Part shown: one piece after another, positions 1 through 5,578 of the stretch
How the letters are laid out: each line of letters begins with the position of its first letter
Position numbering within the stretch: position 1 is the first letter of the stretch
From: Candidatus Pacearchaeota archaeon
Lineage (GTDB): Archaea > Nanobdellota > Nanobdellia > Pacearchaeales > GW2011-AR1
Assembly: GCA_016234065.1 (NCBI GenBank)
Contig: JACQLJ010000009.1
Span: 1-6,232, forward strand
Length of the DNA stretch: 6,232 bases
Direction of reading: 5' to 3'
Translations under genes and position numbers: made by a program
Notes under the pieces: generated by a model
The model's input: the letters and a program-made list of their open reading frames with translations, nothing else
The model's database searches: none
Told to the model about the DNA's origin: nothing

Positions 1-9
1 GCCATGGAA

Positions 10-147
10 CGCCCCAACCGGGAGTCGAACCCGGATCACCAGCGTTCTGCGCATTTTCTTCTTTTTGCAAAGGAGATGTCGTAAGAAGAACCTTGGTTCT
101 TTTTACTGCGCGACAGGCTAGTGTCATAGCCGTTAGACCATTGGAGC
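10..147 (-). tRNA. tRNA-Asp (anticodon GTC) with a 66-nt intron
   Basis: On the minus strand exon 1 is 147-111 and exon 2 is 44-10. The acceptor stem GCTCCAA/TTGGGGC pairs fully, allowing one T-G wobble. The D stem is GTC/GAC, the anticodon stem CTAGC/GCTGG, and the T arm CCGGG-TTCGACT-CCCGG. The anticodon loop reads CTGTCGC after splicing, giving anticodon GTC (complement of 112-114). The discriminator base is G73 (complement of base 10), which with G34, U35 and C36 matches the known aspartate identity set. No CCA is encoded, so it must be added after transcription. The variable loop is 4 nt. Because 3' of position 37 the reading jumps through an intron, the gene would be missed by a search that does not allow introns. 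It is the last minus-strand gene, downstream of the acetyltransferase, with a TATA-like box of its own at 181-189. Confidence 0.95.
45..110 (-). other. Archaeal tRNA intron with bulge-helix-bulge splice sites
   Basis: The intron sits between tRNA positions 37 and 38, the canonical archaeal site. The precursor folds into a canonical motif. Positions 32-35 (CTGT) pair with intron bases GCAG (50-47), with one G-T wobble. The flanking 3-nt bulges are CG^C at the 5' site and AA^C at the 3' site. The inner helix is GCA (109-107) with TGC (53-51). This is the substrate of the archaeal splicing endonuclease. The intron body also holds a long hairpin at 106-81: two arms of about 12 nt closing a 2-nt gap, with a single A-C mismatch in the RNA. 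No C/D-box motifs are visible in it. Confidence 0.88.
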
Positions 148-180
148 AAATTTTAATACAAATTGTCTAGAAAAACTTAA

Positions 181-189
181 TTTTTAAAA
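181..189 (-). promoter_or_regulatory. TATA-like box for tRNA-Asp
   Basis: The minus strand reads TTTTAAAAA, centred about 38 nt upstream of the mature tRNA 5' end. With usual archaeal spacing transcription would start near 159-160, leaving a leader of about a dozen nucleotides for RNase P to remove. It lies in the 46-nt gap after the acetyltransferase stop codon. The region is AT-rich, so the box is plausible but not proven. Confidence 0.5.
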
Positions 190-193
190 GTTA

Positions 194-700
194 TCACTCT
201 GCTTTTCTCTTAGAAAAAACTCTTTTCCCAGAATCTTTTTTTGTTGTTTCACTATACCCTGCTCTGACAAGAACCCTAATTGAAGATTCATTTTCAGTTA
301 TAACCTCGGCAAAAACTTCATCAAAGCCATCAGATAAGGCATAATCTGTTAATGCAGAAAGTGAAGTTGTCATATATCCTTTTCCAGTATATTCTTTACC
401 AAGCCAATAACCAACTTCTGCTCGCTTGTCTCCTTTAGGAGTTATATTTATACTTCCAACTAATGTTTCTTCATTCCATATACCCATTCTTAACCTGAAT
501 TTATCTTTTGGTTTTATGATACTATTCATAAAATCTTCTATTGTTTGATATTTTGCTGCAGTTATATCACCATCTTGAGATAAATGTGTCCTGTTGCGGT
601 CAATAAGCTCAAAAACCGCTTTTGAATCATCAGCATAAAACCTTATCAATTTTAGTGGTGATTCAGAAATCTTTATAGATTCTAAATTAAATCTTTTCAT
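194..700 (-). CDS. GNAT-family N-acetyltransferase (RimJ/RimL-like)
   Basis: A 168-residue protein with the layout of the Acetyltransf_3 (RimJ/RimL/SpeG-like) branch of GNAT enzymes, which transfer acetyl from acetyl-CoA to an amine, often a protein N-terminus or a small molecule. The N-terminal part has the typical 'PLKLIRFYADDSKAVFELI' opening. The acetyl-CoA loop is EYTGKGYMT, a match to [QR]xxGxG with Glu in place of Gln/Arg at the first position. It is followed by the long helix and then NESSIRVLVRAGY, the usual C-terminal asparagine/GY signature. The substrate cannot be told from sequence. The frame is open up to an ATG at 721, but the TATA-like box at 722-729 abuts that codon and predicts transcription from about 700, exactly at the internal ATG used here. 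Family members also start close to this point. No Shine-Dalgarno is seen at either ATG. Confidence 0.85.
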   Translation of the reverse strand: MKRFNLESIKISESPLKLIRFYADDSKAVFELIDRNRTHLSQDGDITAAKYQTIEDFMNSIIKPKDKFRLRMGIWNEETLVGSINITPKGDKRAEVGYWLGKEYTGKGYMTTSLSALTDYALSDGFDEVFAEVITENESSIRVLVRAGYSETTKKDSGKRVFSKRKAE

Positions 701-721
701 AAACTTACTAAAGAAAATCAT

Positions 722-729
722 TTTTAAAA
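722..729 (-). promoter_or_regulatory. TATA box of the acetyltransferase gene
   Basis: TTTTAAAA on the minus strand, centred 25-26 nt before the ATG at 700. Box-to-ATG spacing equal to archaeal box-to-TSS spacing implies a leaderless mRNA starting at 700, and argues against the ATG at 721, only one base away from the box. Confidence 0.55.
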
Positions 730-891
730 GTTTTCTTAGTCAAAAATAGCTCGCTTTGCTCGCTAAAATAGCCCTGCCTTTGGTTTGTTATTAAATAATT
801 GTTAATGCAGAAACTCGGAAGTTTTAGTCATTAATAGATGCCTAACTGCTAATACTATATTAACACTGAAAGAATGAAATGAGCGAGGCAA
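730..891. other. Non-coding gap between acetyltransferase and 83-residue gene
   Basis: About 160 nt with stops in all frames I checked and no recognisable RNA gene. It contains the repeat cluster at 743-772 and a weak inverted repeat AAACT-CGGA-AGTTT around 813-826. The longest intergenic gap in an otherwise tightly packed window. Confidence 0.6.
743..772. repeat. Clustered short direct and inverted repeats upstream of the acetyltransferase promoter
   Basis: AAAATAGC occurs at 743-750 and again at 765-772. Between them GCTCGCT occurs at 749-755 and 758-764. The outer TAGC (747-750) and GCTA (762-765) are inverted. The cluster lies about 43-72 nt upstream of the predicted acetyltransferase start site, just beyond the TATA/BRE region, where an archaeal regulator could bind. 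A related GAGCGAG is found at 881-887. Function unknown. Such GAGCGAAGCGAGC-like words are also common intergenic filler in many genomes. Confidence 0.45.
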
Positions 892-1143
892 TCACTTTTT
901 GAACTTCATCACTTTTACTTTTCCAACTGCTTTCTTTTTGGATTGGAGTTCTGAATGTATTTTTTTCACTTCTTCAGGAGTTAGCTCAACAATTCCAGAA
1001 CTGTTTTCTCCTCTGAAGCAAACCAGAACAGAAATCTGTTTCGGATTGAGAAAGTCCTCATTTAATATTATCTCTCTTATTTCCCCAGACGTCTCTAATC
1101 TTAAAATGTCATCATTATGCTGCTTTTTTGTTCTAACATTCAT
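892..1143 (-). CDS. Conserved-looking hypothetical protein, 83 residues
   Basis: Not recognised as a named family. The protein is soluble and charged, with no signal peptide or membrane segment. It opens MNVRTKKQHNDDIL, has a probable beta-rich middle (EIREIILNEDFLNPKQISVLVC, then RGENSSGIVELT), a helix PEEVKKIHSELQSKKK, and a basic tail ending KVKVMKFKK. Its codon and residue make-up (Lys/Glu/Ile rich) resembles its neighbours and is much more protein-like than the Phe/Ser-rich open frame on the opposite strand. A TATA box centred 24-25 nt before the ATG supports transcription of this strand as a leaderless message. I recall similar small proteins in DPANN genomes, but that is memory, not a search result. 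It could be a small RNA- or ribosome-associated protein; no evidence decides this. Confidence 0.7.
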   Translation of the reverse strand: MNVRTKKQHNDDILRLETSGEIREIILNEDFLNPKQISVLVCFRGENSSGIVELTPEEVKKIHSELQSKKKAVGKVKVMKFKK

Positions 1144-1164
1144 GAAAAATCAATCAATGTGGGC

Positions 1165-1170
1165 TTTAAA
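1165..1170 (-). promoter_or_regulatory. TATA box of the 83-residue protein gene
   Basis: TTTAAA (minus-strand context ACTTTTAAAGC) centred about 24-25 nt before the ATG at 1143, placing the start site on the ATG. It lies in the 48-nt gap after the stop of the small membrane protein, so the gene can be expressed independently of the serS transcript. Confidence 0.55.
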
Positions 1171-1191
1171 AGTATTTATGGAATGCAATGG

Positions 1192-1461
1192 TTATTTTAC
1201 CTTTATCAATAATAATTTGTTATAAACCAAAGCAAACAGCCACAAAAAGAAAAATCCTAGAAGAAATCCAAGAATCAATGAAACAATAATTATTTTGAAA
1301 AAGTCAAATGCATCAAGCCCTGGAACTCCATAAACACTTAACATGAGATTGTTATATAAAGGAACCAAAGTGAGCCATAAAATAAAATCTATCAATAAAA
1401 CAAAGACGGCAAATGTTATCCCTCCTGCAATTCCAAACTTAAATTGATTTAGTGTTTCCAT
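1192..1461 (-). CDS. Small integral membrane protein, two helices (DUF5676-like)
   Basis: An 89-residue protein with a short hydrophilic N-terminus (METLNQFK), a first membrane segment at about residues 9-35 (starting FGIAGGITFAVFVLLIDF), a short loop YGVPGLDAFDFF, and a second segment at about 55-80 that contains a GFLLG helix-packing motif and ends in ALVYNKLL. The pattern FG-x-A-x-GIT at the start of helix 1 and a closing YN after helix 2 resembles DUF5676-type small membrane proteins; this is pattern memory and the function is unknown. Its ATG lies inside the 3' end of serS (23-nt overlap, different frame), suggesting co-transcription and translational coupling. A possible internal box, AAATATAT at 1488-1495 on the minus strand, sits about 30 nt upstream of the ATG, so an independent short transcript is also possible. 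Confidence 0.75.
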   Translation of the reverse strand: METLNQFKFGIAGGITFAVFVLLIDFILWLTLVPLYNNLMLSVYGVPGLDAFDFFKIIIVSLILGFLLGFFFLWLFALVYNKLLLIKVK

Positions 1462-2728
1462 TTTTCTTCAAAAACTTTTTTCCGCCCATATATTTCCAAA
1501 GAACTTTTGGAATTTTTACACTTCCGTCTTTTTGCTGGTGATTTTCCAATATTGCAACCATTGCTCGAGAAGTTGCGATTGCAGTATTGTTCAAAGTATG
1601 TGGAGTTACTCTTTCTCCTTTTATCCTTGTTGAAATTCCAAGTTTTCTCGCCTGTGCATCTGTTAAATTGCTGCAACTTCCTAATTCAAAGTAGTTTTTT
1701 TTCCTCGGAGAGTATGCTTCAATGTCAATTTGCTCGTGCTTTAAATCCCCTAAGTCACCAGAACATATTTTTATTACTCTTATAGGAATTTCCAATCCTT
1801 TGAAAATCTCAATTGTTATTTTCTTTAGTTCTTCATAGAATTTTTCTGAGTCCTTTGGAAAACAAATTACAATCATTTCAACTTTATTGAATTGATGCGT
1901 TCTGAAAAGGCCTTTTTCATCTATTCCATGACTTCCGATTTCTTTTCTGAAACACATTGAATAAGATGTATGTCTTATTGGCAGATTCTTTTCATTTATT
2001 TCCTGCCAAGCAAACCTTCCAATCAAAGAATGTTCTGAAGTTCCAATCAAGGCCAAGTCAGTATCTTTTAACAAATAGATTTGATTTTTCTTGTCGTTTA
2101 AATCAGTGACTTGATCAATGATTTTTTCTTTAAGCATCAAAGGCGTCTCAACATATTTGAATCCTTTTTTCGCCATTACATCTATAGTATAATTGATTAA
2201 TGCCCTATCAAGCAAGGCCAAATCTCCTTCAAGATAATAAAATCCTGTTCCAGAGACCCTTGCAGAATCATCAAAATTAGCTACCCCTAAATTTTCTGCA
2301 ATTTCTACATGGTTTTTTACATCAAATTTCATTTTCTTTGGCTTTCCATAAACTTTCTCCACAACATTTTTAGTTTCATCTTTTCCTATCGGAACTCTTT
2401 TAGAAATCAAATTTGGGATTTCACACAATTTCTTCTTTAATTCTTCATATGTTTCTTTTTCCTTTTCTTCCATTTCCTGTATCTTCATTGGAAGTTCTTT
2501 TGCCTGTTTTATCAAAGCAGAAGGATTTTGCTTGTTTTTCTTGGCTTGATTTATTCTCTCACTTATTTTATTTCTTTCAGCCCTGAGGTCATCTGCCTTA
2601 ACCCTGTGGCTTCTCCATAAAGAATCAACTCTTAGAACTTCGTCAACAATCTTAGAATCCTTGAATTTCTTTTTTGCGTTTTCCTTGTAGATTTGAGGAT
2701 TTTCTCTAAGATTTTTTATATCAATCAT
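1439..2728 (-). CDS. serS: Seryl-tRNA synthetase
   Basis: Cytosolic class II synthetase that activates serine with ATP and charges tRNA-Ser (and tRNA-Sec where present). The 429 residues match the usual length of the common, non-methanogenic-type enzyme. Residues 1-105 form the N-terminal antiparallel coiled-coil arm (long Lys/Glu-rich helices at about 28-103) that grips the tRNA long variable arm. The catalytic domain follows: motif 1 region around FKYVETPLML (190-199), TSE serine-binding triad at 230-232, motif 2 from CFRKEIG (259-265) through FRTHQF (275-280), ELGSCSNLTDAQARKLG (348-364), and motif 3 NNTAIATSRAMVAILEN (380-396) with its arginine at 388. Compared with the bacterial consensus, motif 2 has EIGSHG instead of EAGSAG. 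The start is supported by a TATA box 23-24 nt upstream and the family-typical MIDIKNLRENP opening. The last 23 nt overlap the downstream membrane-protein gene. Confidence 0.98.
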   Translation of the reverse strand: MIDIKNLRENPQIYKENAKKKFKDSKIVDEVLRVDSLWRSHRVKADDLRAERNKISERINQAKKNKQNPSALIKQAKELPMKIQEMEEKEKETYEELKKKLCEIPNLISKRVPIGKDETKNVVEKVYGKPKKMKFDVKNHVEIAENLGVANFDDSARVSGTGFYYLEGDLALLDRALINYTIDVMAKKGFKYVETPLMLKEKIIDQVTDLNDKKNQIYLLKDTDLALIGTSEHSLIGRFAWQEINEKNLPIRHTSYSMCFRKEIGSHGIDEKGLFRTHQFNKVEMIVICFPKDSEKFYEELKKITIEIFKGLEIPIRVIKICSGDLGDLKHEQIDIEAYSPRKKNYFELGSCSNLTDAQARKLGISTRIKGERVTPHTLNNTAIATSRAMVAILENHQQKDGSVKIPKVLWKYMGGKKFLKKNGNTKSI

Positions 2729-2745
2729 GTAAGAAAATGTTGAAT

Positions 2746-2757
2746 TATATATTTAAA
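2746..2757 (-). promoter_or_regulatory. TATA box of serS
   Basis: Minus-strand TTTAAATATATAA-like run in the 46-nt gap between the antiporter stop and serS, centred 23-24 nt before the serS ATG at 2728. It predicts a leaderless serS transcript, separate from the antiporter transcript. This is the closest match to the archaeal TTTAWATA consensus in the window. Confidence 0.65.
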
Positions 2758-2774
2758 TTTATGGAAAACCAAAA

Positions 2775-4478
2775 TCACAAATGACTGTTTGCTTTGTTTT
2801 TCTGTTTATTCAATTCTGTGTAGTGGTCTTTTCCTTTTTTCTTGTATTCAGATCTGTCAATTCCGAATTTTGTTATCATATGAGCAACATAGTCCCCTCC
2901 AAGATGCTGAGGAATGACTACATAATCAATTCCTTTTTTATAAAAGTCAATTGCGGTCATTGGCTGTTCAGTGGTTGCTATGAATGTTGCATGTGATTTA
3001 ATTTGAGAAAGTTTATCTTTTATTGTAAGATTTGAGTTAGAGTCGGGAATTGTTGATATTACTAATTTGACTTTGCTCCAATCCAATTCGTCAAGAAAGT
3101 CCTCGTCTTCTGCATCTCCATAAATGCAGTTTATTTTCTCCTTTGCGAGTTCTAAGATAACTTTGGGGTTGTAATCCACAACGACAAACGGAATCTTTGA
3201 TTTCTTCAATGCCTCTCCAATTTTAGAGCCGATTCTGTGATAGCCAAACAATACAACTTCGTAATTTGCTTTTTCTTTTCCTTCGCTTATTTTTCTCTTT
3301 CCTTCAAATACGTTCAATATGTTTGATAATCTATTGAAGATTTTATGGGAGTAATAAATGCTGTAACTGCTTACACCGATTGTTATTATTGCAATCAAAA
3401 CAGCCAAGCTCATTACCTCTTGGCTTAAATGTCCTAGATTGTATGCAAGTAGAATTAAAATCAATGAAAATTCACTTATCTGAGCCAAACTTGAGCCGGT
3501 GAGGAAATTTGTTCTTTTTCTATAACCAAAAATTCTTAAGATAGTCATTACAATTATTGGCTTCCCCATTATCACGAATGCGGAAAAGATCAAGGCAGGT
3601 TTTATCAAATCCCAATTTAGTGTTGTTATGAGCTGGCTTCCAAAATAAACAAAGAACAAAACAACGAAGAAATCCCTTAGTGGTTTTATCTTTCCTCCGA
3701 GTTCTAAAGTGTATTTGCTTGACGCCAAACACATTCCTGCAATCAATGCGCCGATTTCTATTGAAAATCCCATTCTATCAAACAGCAAGGATATTATCAA
3801 AGCCCAAGCGATTCCGAACAAGAAAAGAACTTCCTGATTTCTTGCTAGAACATCCATAACTTTTGGAAGCGCAAAAATTGAAATCAAAAATATAACTCCG
3901 ATAAGGGCTATGATATAAAATAGTTGTATAAAAACATAAGAAATAGAACCGCCATCGTTCAATAATGGAATTGTCATAAGCGCAATCGCAGCCACAAAGT
4001 CCTCAACAATCAAAATTCCCAAGGCAATTTTTCCATGCAAAGTATCTATTTCTTTTTTGTCTGACAAAATCTTGACAACAACGACTGTGGATGAGAAAGC
4101 CAAAGCCGCTCCGAGATAAATTGCAGTCACAGAAGAAAATCCCAAGCCGACTGCAAGCAAAAATCCAACCAATCCTGTGACGGTTATTTCAGCAAAGCCG
4201 GCGAGAGTTGAAACACTTCCGACTTCTTTCAAAACCCTGAAGTCCAAACTTAAGCCAACTATAAATAAAAGCAATGTAACTCCTATATGTGAAAAAATCT
4301 GGATTATTTCAGTGGAGGAAGTTGTAGGGCCGATAATGCCAAAGAACAAGGGCCCTGATAAGACCCCGGTAATAAGATAAGCAATTATTGATGGCTGCTT
4401 AATCAGGCGCGCAAAAAAAGAGAGAACTGTTGCTATCCCAATGATTAAACTAATGTAAATTAAAACTTCTGTTGCCAT
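2775..4478 (-). CDS. Kef-type monovalent cation:proton antiporter (CPA2) with TrkA-N domain
   Basis: A 567-residue polytopic membrane protein. Residues 1-385 hold about a dozen hydrophobic helices with CPA2 hallmarks: PSIIAYLITGVLSGP (29-43), LLFIVGLSLDF (70-80), AFSSTVVVVKILSDK (127-141), the ion-site helix GILIVEDFVAA (154-164) with the conserved acidic D160, and MGKP (304-307) with the conserved lysine. After a hydrophilic linker (392-404) comes a Rossmann TrkA-N/RCK domain: VVLFGYHRIGSKIG (408-421), the acidic ribose-binding residue in VVDYNPK (433-439), GDAEDEDFLDEL (454-465), and ISTIPDSNSN. Kef-type members exchange K+ or Na+ for H+ under control of nucleotide binding to this domain. 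Ion and regulator are not decidable here. The ion site reads Glu-Asp rather than the Gln-Asp of KefB/C or the Asp-Asp of NapA. Next to DedA, it suggests a small membrane-homeostasis cluster, though each gene has its own promoter-like box. Confidence 0.95.
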   Translation of the reverse strand: MATEVLIYISLIIGIATVLSFFARLIKQPSIIAYLITGVLSGPLFFGIIGPTTSSTEIIQIFSHIGVTLLLFIVGLSLDFRVLKEVGSVSTLAGFAEITVTGLVGFLLAVGLGFSSVTAIYLGAALAFSSTVVVVKILSDKKEIDTLHGKIALGILIVEDFVAAIALMTIPLLNDGGSISYVFIQLFYIIALIGVIFLISIFALPKVMDVLARNQEVLFLFGIAWALIISLLFDRMGFSIEIGALIAGMCLASSKYTLELGGKIKPLRDFFVVLFFVYFGSQLITTLNWDLIKPALIFSAFVIMGKPIIVMTILRIFGYRKRTNFLTGSSLAQISEFSLILILLAYNLGHLSQEVMSLAVLIAIITIGVSSYSIYYSHKIFNRLSNILNVFEGKRKISEGKEKANYEVVLFGYHRIGSKIGEALKKSKIPFVVVDYNPKVILELAKEKINCIYGDAEDEDFLDELDWSKVKLVISTIPDSNSNLTIKDKLSQIKSHATFIATTEQPMTAIDFYKKGIDYVVIPQHLGGDYVAHMITKFGIDRSEYKKKGKDHYTELNKQKNKANSHL

Positions 4479-4505
4479 CTCTTTTCTAAAAGTTAAAGGG
4501 GCTTT

Positions 4506-4515
4506 TATTTTTAAA
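4506..4515 (-). promoter_or_regulatory. TATA-like box of the antiporter gene
   Basis: Minus-strand TTTAAAAATA in the 45-nt gap after the dedA stop, centred 33 nt before the ATG at 4478. Usual spacing puts the start near 4485, giving a leader of about 7 nt (AAAAGAG-like). It is the one gene with a box clearly further from its ATG than the others. Confidence 0.5.
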
Positions 4516-4523
4516 CTTTACAA

Positions 4524-5147
4524 TTATTGTTTTTTACCAAAGATACTTTTTATTAACGGGATTAGGGATATGAATATAATTATTAAAACAACAATGTTAA
4601 GATTGTTTCTTACAAATTCAATATTTCCAAAGAAATAACCCCCAAACAAAAAAATCACAACCCACAAAATCCCTCCAAAAATGTTATATTTTGAAAAGTC
4701 ATAGTAGTTCATTCTTCCTATGCCGGCAATCCACGGCGCGAATGTTCTTACTATAGGCACGAACCTTGCTAAAATTATTGTGCTTTTTCCATATTTTTTG
4801 TAGAATTCCTCTGTGGCTTTCAAAAACTCTGGCTTGAAAAATCTAGGGTGCTTTCTCATGAATTTTTCTCCCACAATTCTCCCAATCCAATAATTAACAG
4901 CGTCCCCTAAAATCGCTGCTGTTGATAAAATTCCCAACAGAATTATCAGATTAAGCGATTTTTGAGATGCCAGAATTCCTGCGATGAAAATCAAAGTATC
5001 TCCAGGAAGAAATGGGGCAATGACTAATCCTGTTTCAATGAAGATTATAGAGAAAAGTATCAAATAAGTGAAAACACCATATTCGTTTAGAAAATAATTT
5101 AAATGGGTGTCAAGATTAAGAAAAAAACCTAAGACATCAGATAGCAT
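4524..5147 (-). CDS. DedA/VTT-domain family integral membrane protein
   Basis: A 207-residue protein of the SNARE-associated/DedA (VTT, PF09335) family, whose characterised members act in membrane homeostasis and as lipid-linked carrier flippases coupled to ion gradients. Visible hallmarks (numbered from this start): FIETGLVIAPFLPGD around 36-50, re-entrant-loop acidic and PGD residues; LGDAVNYWIGR near 80-90; ARFVPIVRTFAPWIAG at 127-142 with the family arginines; then FGGILWVVIFLFGGYFFG and a final hydrophobic helix ending SIFGKKQ. The frame is open to ATGs at 5207 and 5216, but these would run into the uS10 gene and its promoter. The TATA box at 5169-5174 predicts a start at 5147, and residues upstream do not look like the family, so I use the ATG at 5147. 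It shares a divergent promoter with the uS10 gene and precedes the antiporter gene by 45 nt. Confidence 0.92.
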   Translation of the reverse strand: MLSDVLGFFLNLDTHLNYFLNEYGVFTYLILFSIIFIETGLVIAPFLPGDTLIFIAGILASQKSLNLIILLGILSTAAILGDAVNYWIGRIVGEKFMRKHPRFFKPEFLKATEEFYKKYGKSTIILARFVPIVRTFAPWIAGIGRMNYYDFSKYNIFGGILWVVIFLFGGYFFGNIEFVRNNLNIVVLIIIFISLIPLIKSIFGKKQ

Positions 5148-5207
5148 TTCCAAAAGAGGAGGAAAACATATAAAAAACTTTTTAAACAGATTTTCAATAA
5201 AAACCAT
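5148..5207. promoter_or_regulatory. Divergent promoter between dedA and the uS10 gene
   Basis: A 60-bp gap containing two face-to-face TATA-like boxes. The plus-strand sequence TATAAA at 5169-5174 (TTTATA on the minus strand) lies 24-25 nt from the dedA ATG. TTTTTAAA at 5179-5186 lies 25-26 nt from the uS10 ATG. The boxes are only 4 bp apart, so TBP/TFB binding at the two may be mutually exclusive. A GAGGAGG run at 5154-5160 on the plus strand is not followed by a plus-strand start and is probably incidental. Confidence 0.65.
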
Positions 5208-5516
5208 ATGCAACATGTAAGAGTAAAGTTAAACAGCACTGACATAGGAATGCTCAATGATATTTGCAATTCTATCAGCAATACTGCAAAAAGCGCAGGA
5301 ATCACAATTCGCGGCCCTGTTCCCTTGCCCACAAAAAAACTGAAAATCACGACGAGAAAATCACCTTGTGGAAACGGCACAGCAACATTTGATAAGTGGG
5401 AAATGAGAATTCACAAAAGATTGATTGACCTGCCTGCAAACGAAAAGGTTTTGCACAACATAATGAAACTTAAAATTCCAAAAAGCGTCAACATAAAAAT
5501 AGAGGTTAAAGATTGA
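5208..5516 (+). CDS. rps10: 30S ribosomal protein uS10, archaeal type
   Basis: A 102-residue small-subunit ribosomal protein that binds the 3' major (head) domain of 16S rRNA. Full length for the archaeal/eukaryotic form (bacterial S20/S10-like sequence order). It opens VRVKLNSTD, then the helix LNDICNSISNTAKSAGI, followed by the diagnostic GPVPLPTKKLKITTRKSPCG, which is the extended loop reaching into the 30S head. KWEMRIHKRLIDL and the C-terminal IPKSVNIKIEV strand complete the fold. The ATG at 5208 is favoured by the TATA box 25-26 nt upstream, implying a leaderless message, and by homology of the first strand. In many archaea this gene follows the EF-1alpha gene; here it stands alone, divergent from dedA and followed 62 nt later by an unrelated gene with its own promoter. 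Confidence 0.97.
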   Translation: MQHVRVKLNSTDIGMLNDICNSISNTAKSAGITIRGPVPLPTKKLKITTRKSPCGNGTATFDKWEMRIHKRLIDLPANEKVLHNIMKLKIPKSVNIKIEVKD

Positions 5517-5548
5517 ATATAATCTTAAATTACTCAGCTTTGAAAATC

Positions 5549-5555
5549 TTTATAA
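5549..5555 (+). promoter_or_regulatory. TATA box of the duplicated-module protein gene
   Basis: TTTATAA, centred 27 nt before the ATG at 5579, in the 62-nt gap after the uS10 stop. It favours the ATG at 5579 over the in-frame TTG at 5576 and implies a leaderless transcript separate from uS10. Confidence 0.6.
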
Positions 5556-5578
5556 TCTGTTCGTGATGTGTTAAATTG

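Noticed and set aside
45..110. A C/D-box small RNA inside the tRNA intron, as known for some archaeal tRNA introns
   Set aside because: No RUGAUGA-like C box or CUGA D box could be found on the minus strand of the intron.
194..721. Acetyltransferase start at the outermost ATG (721)
   Set aside because: The TATA-like box is one base upstream of that codon, so it would not lie within the predicted transcript. The ATG at 700 fits promoter spacing and family length better.
813..826. Inverted repeat AAACT-CGGA-AGTTT as a terminator
   Set aside because: Only a 5-bp stem with no adjoining T-run in the right place. Archaeal termination relies mainly on T-tracts, so I do not call it.
899..1225. A 108-residue open frame on the plus strand opposite the 83-residue gene
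   Set aside because: Phe/Ser/Thr-rich composition typical of an antisense shadow. The minus-strand frame has the better charge pattern, codon use and a correctly spaced TATA box.
5154..5160. Strong Shine-Dalgarno-like GAGGAGG on the plus strand
   Set aside because: No plus-strand ATG, GTG or TTG with an open frame follows at suitable distance. It lies at the dedA start region, on the other strand.
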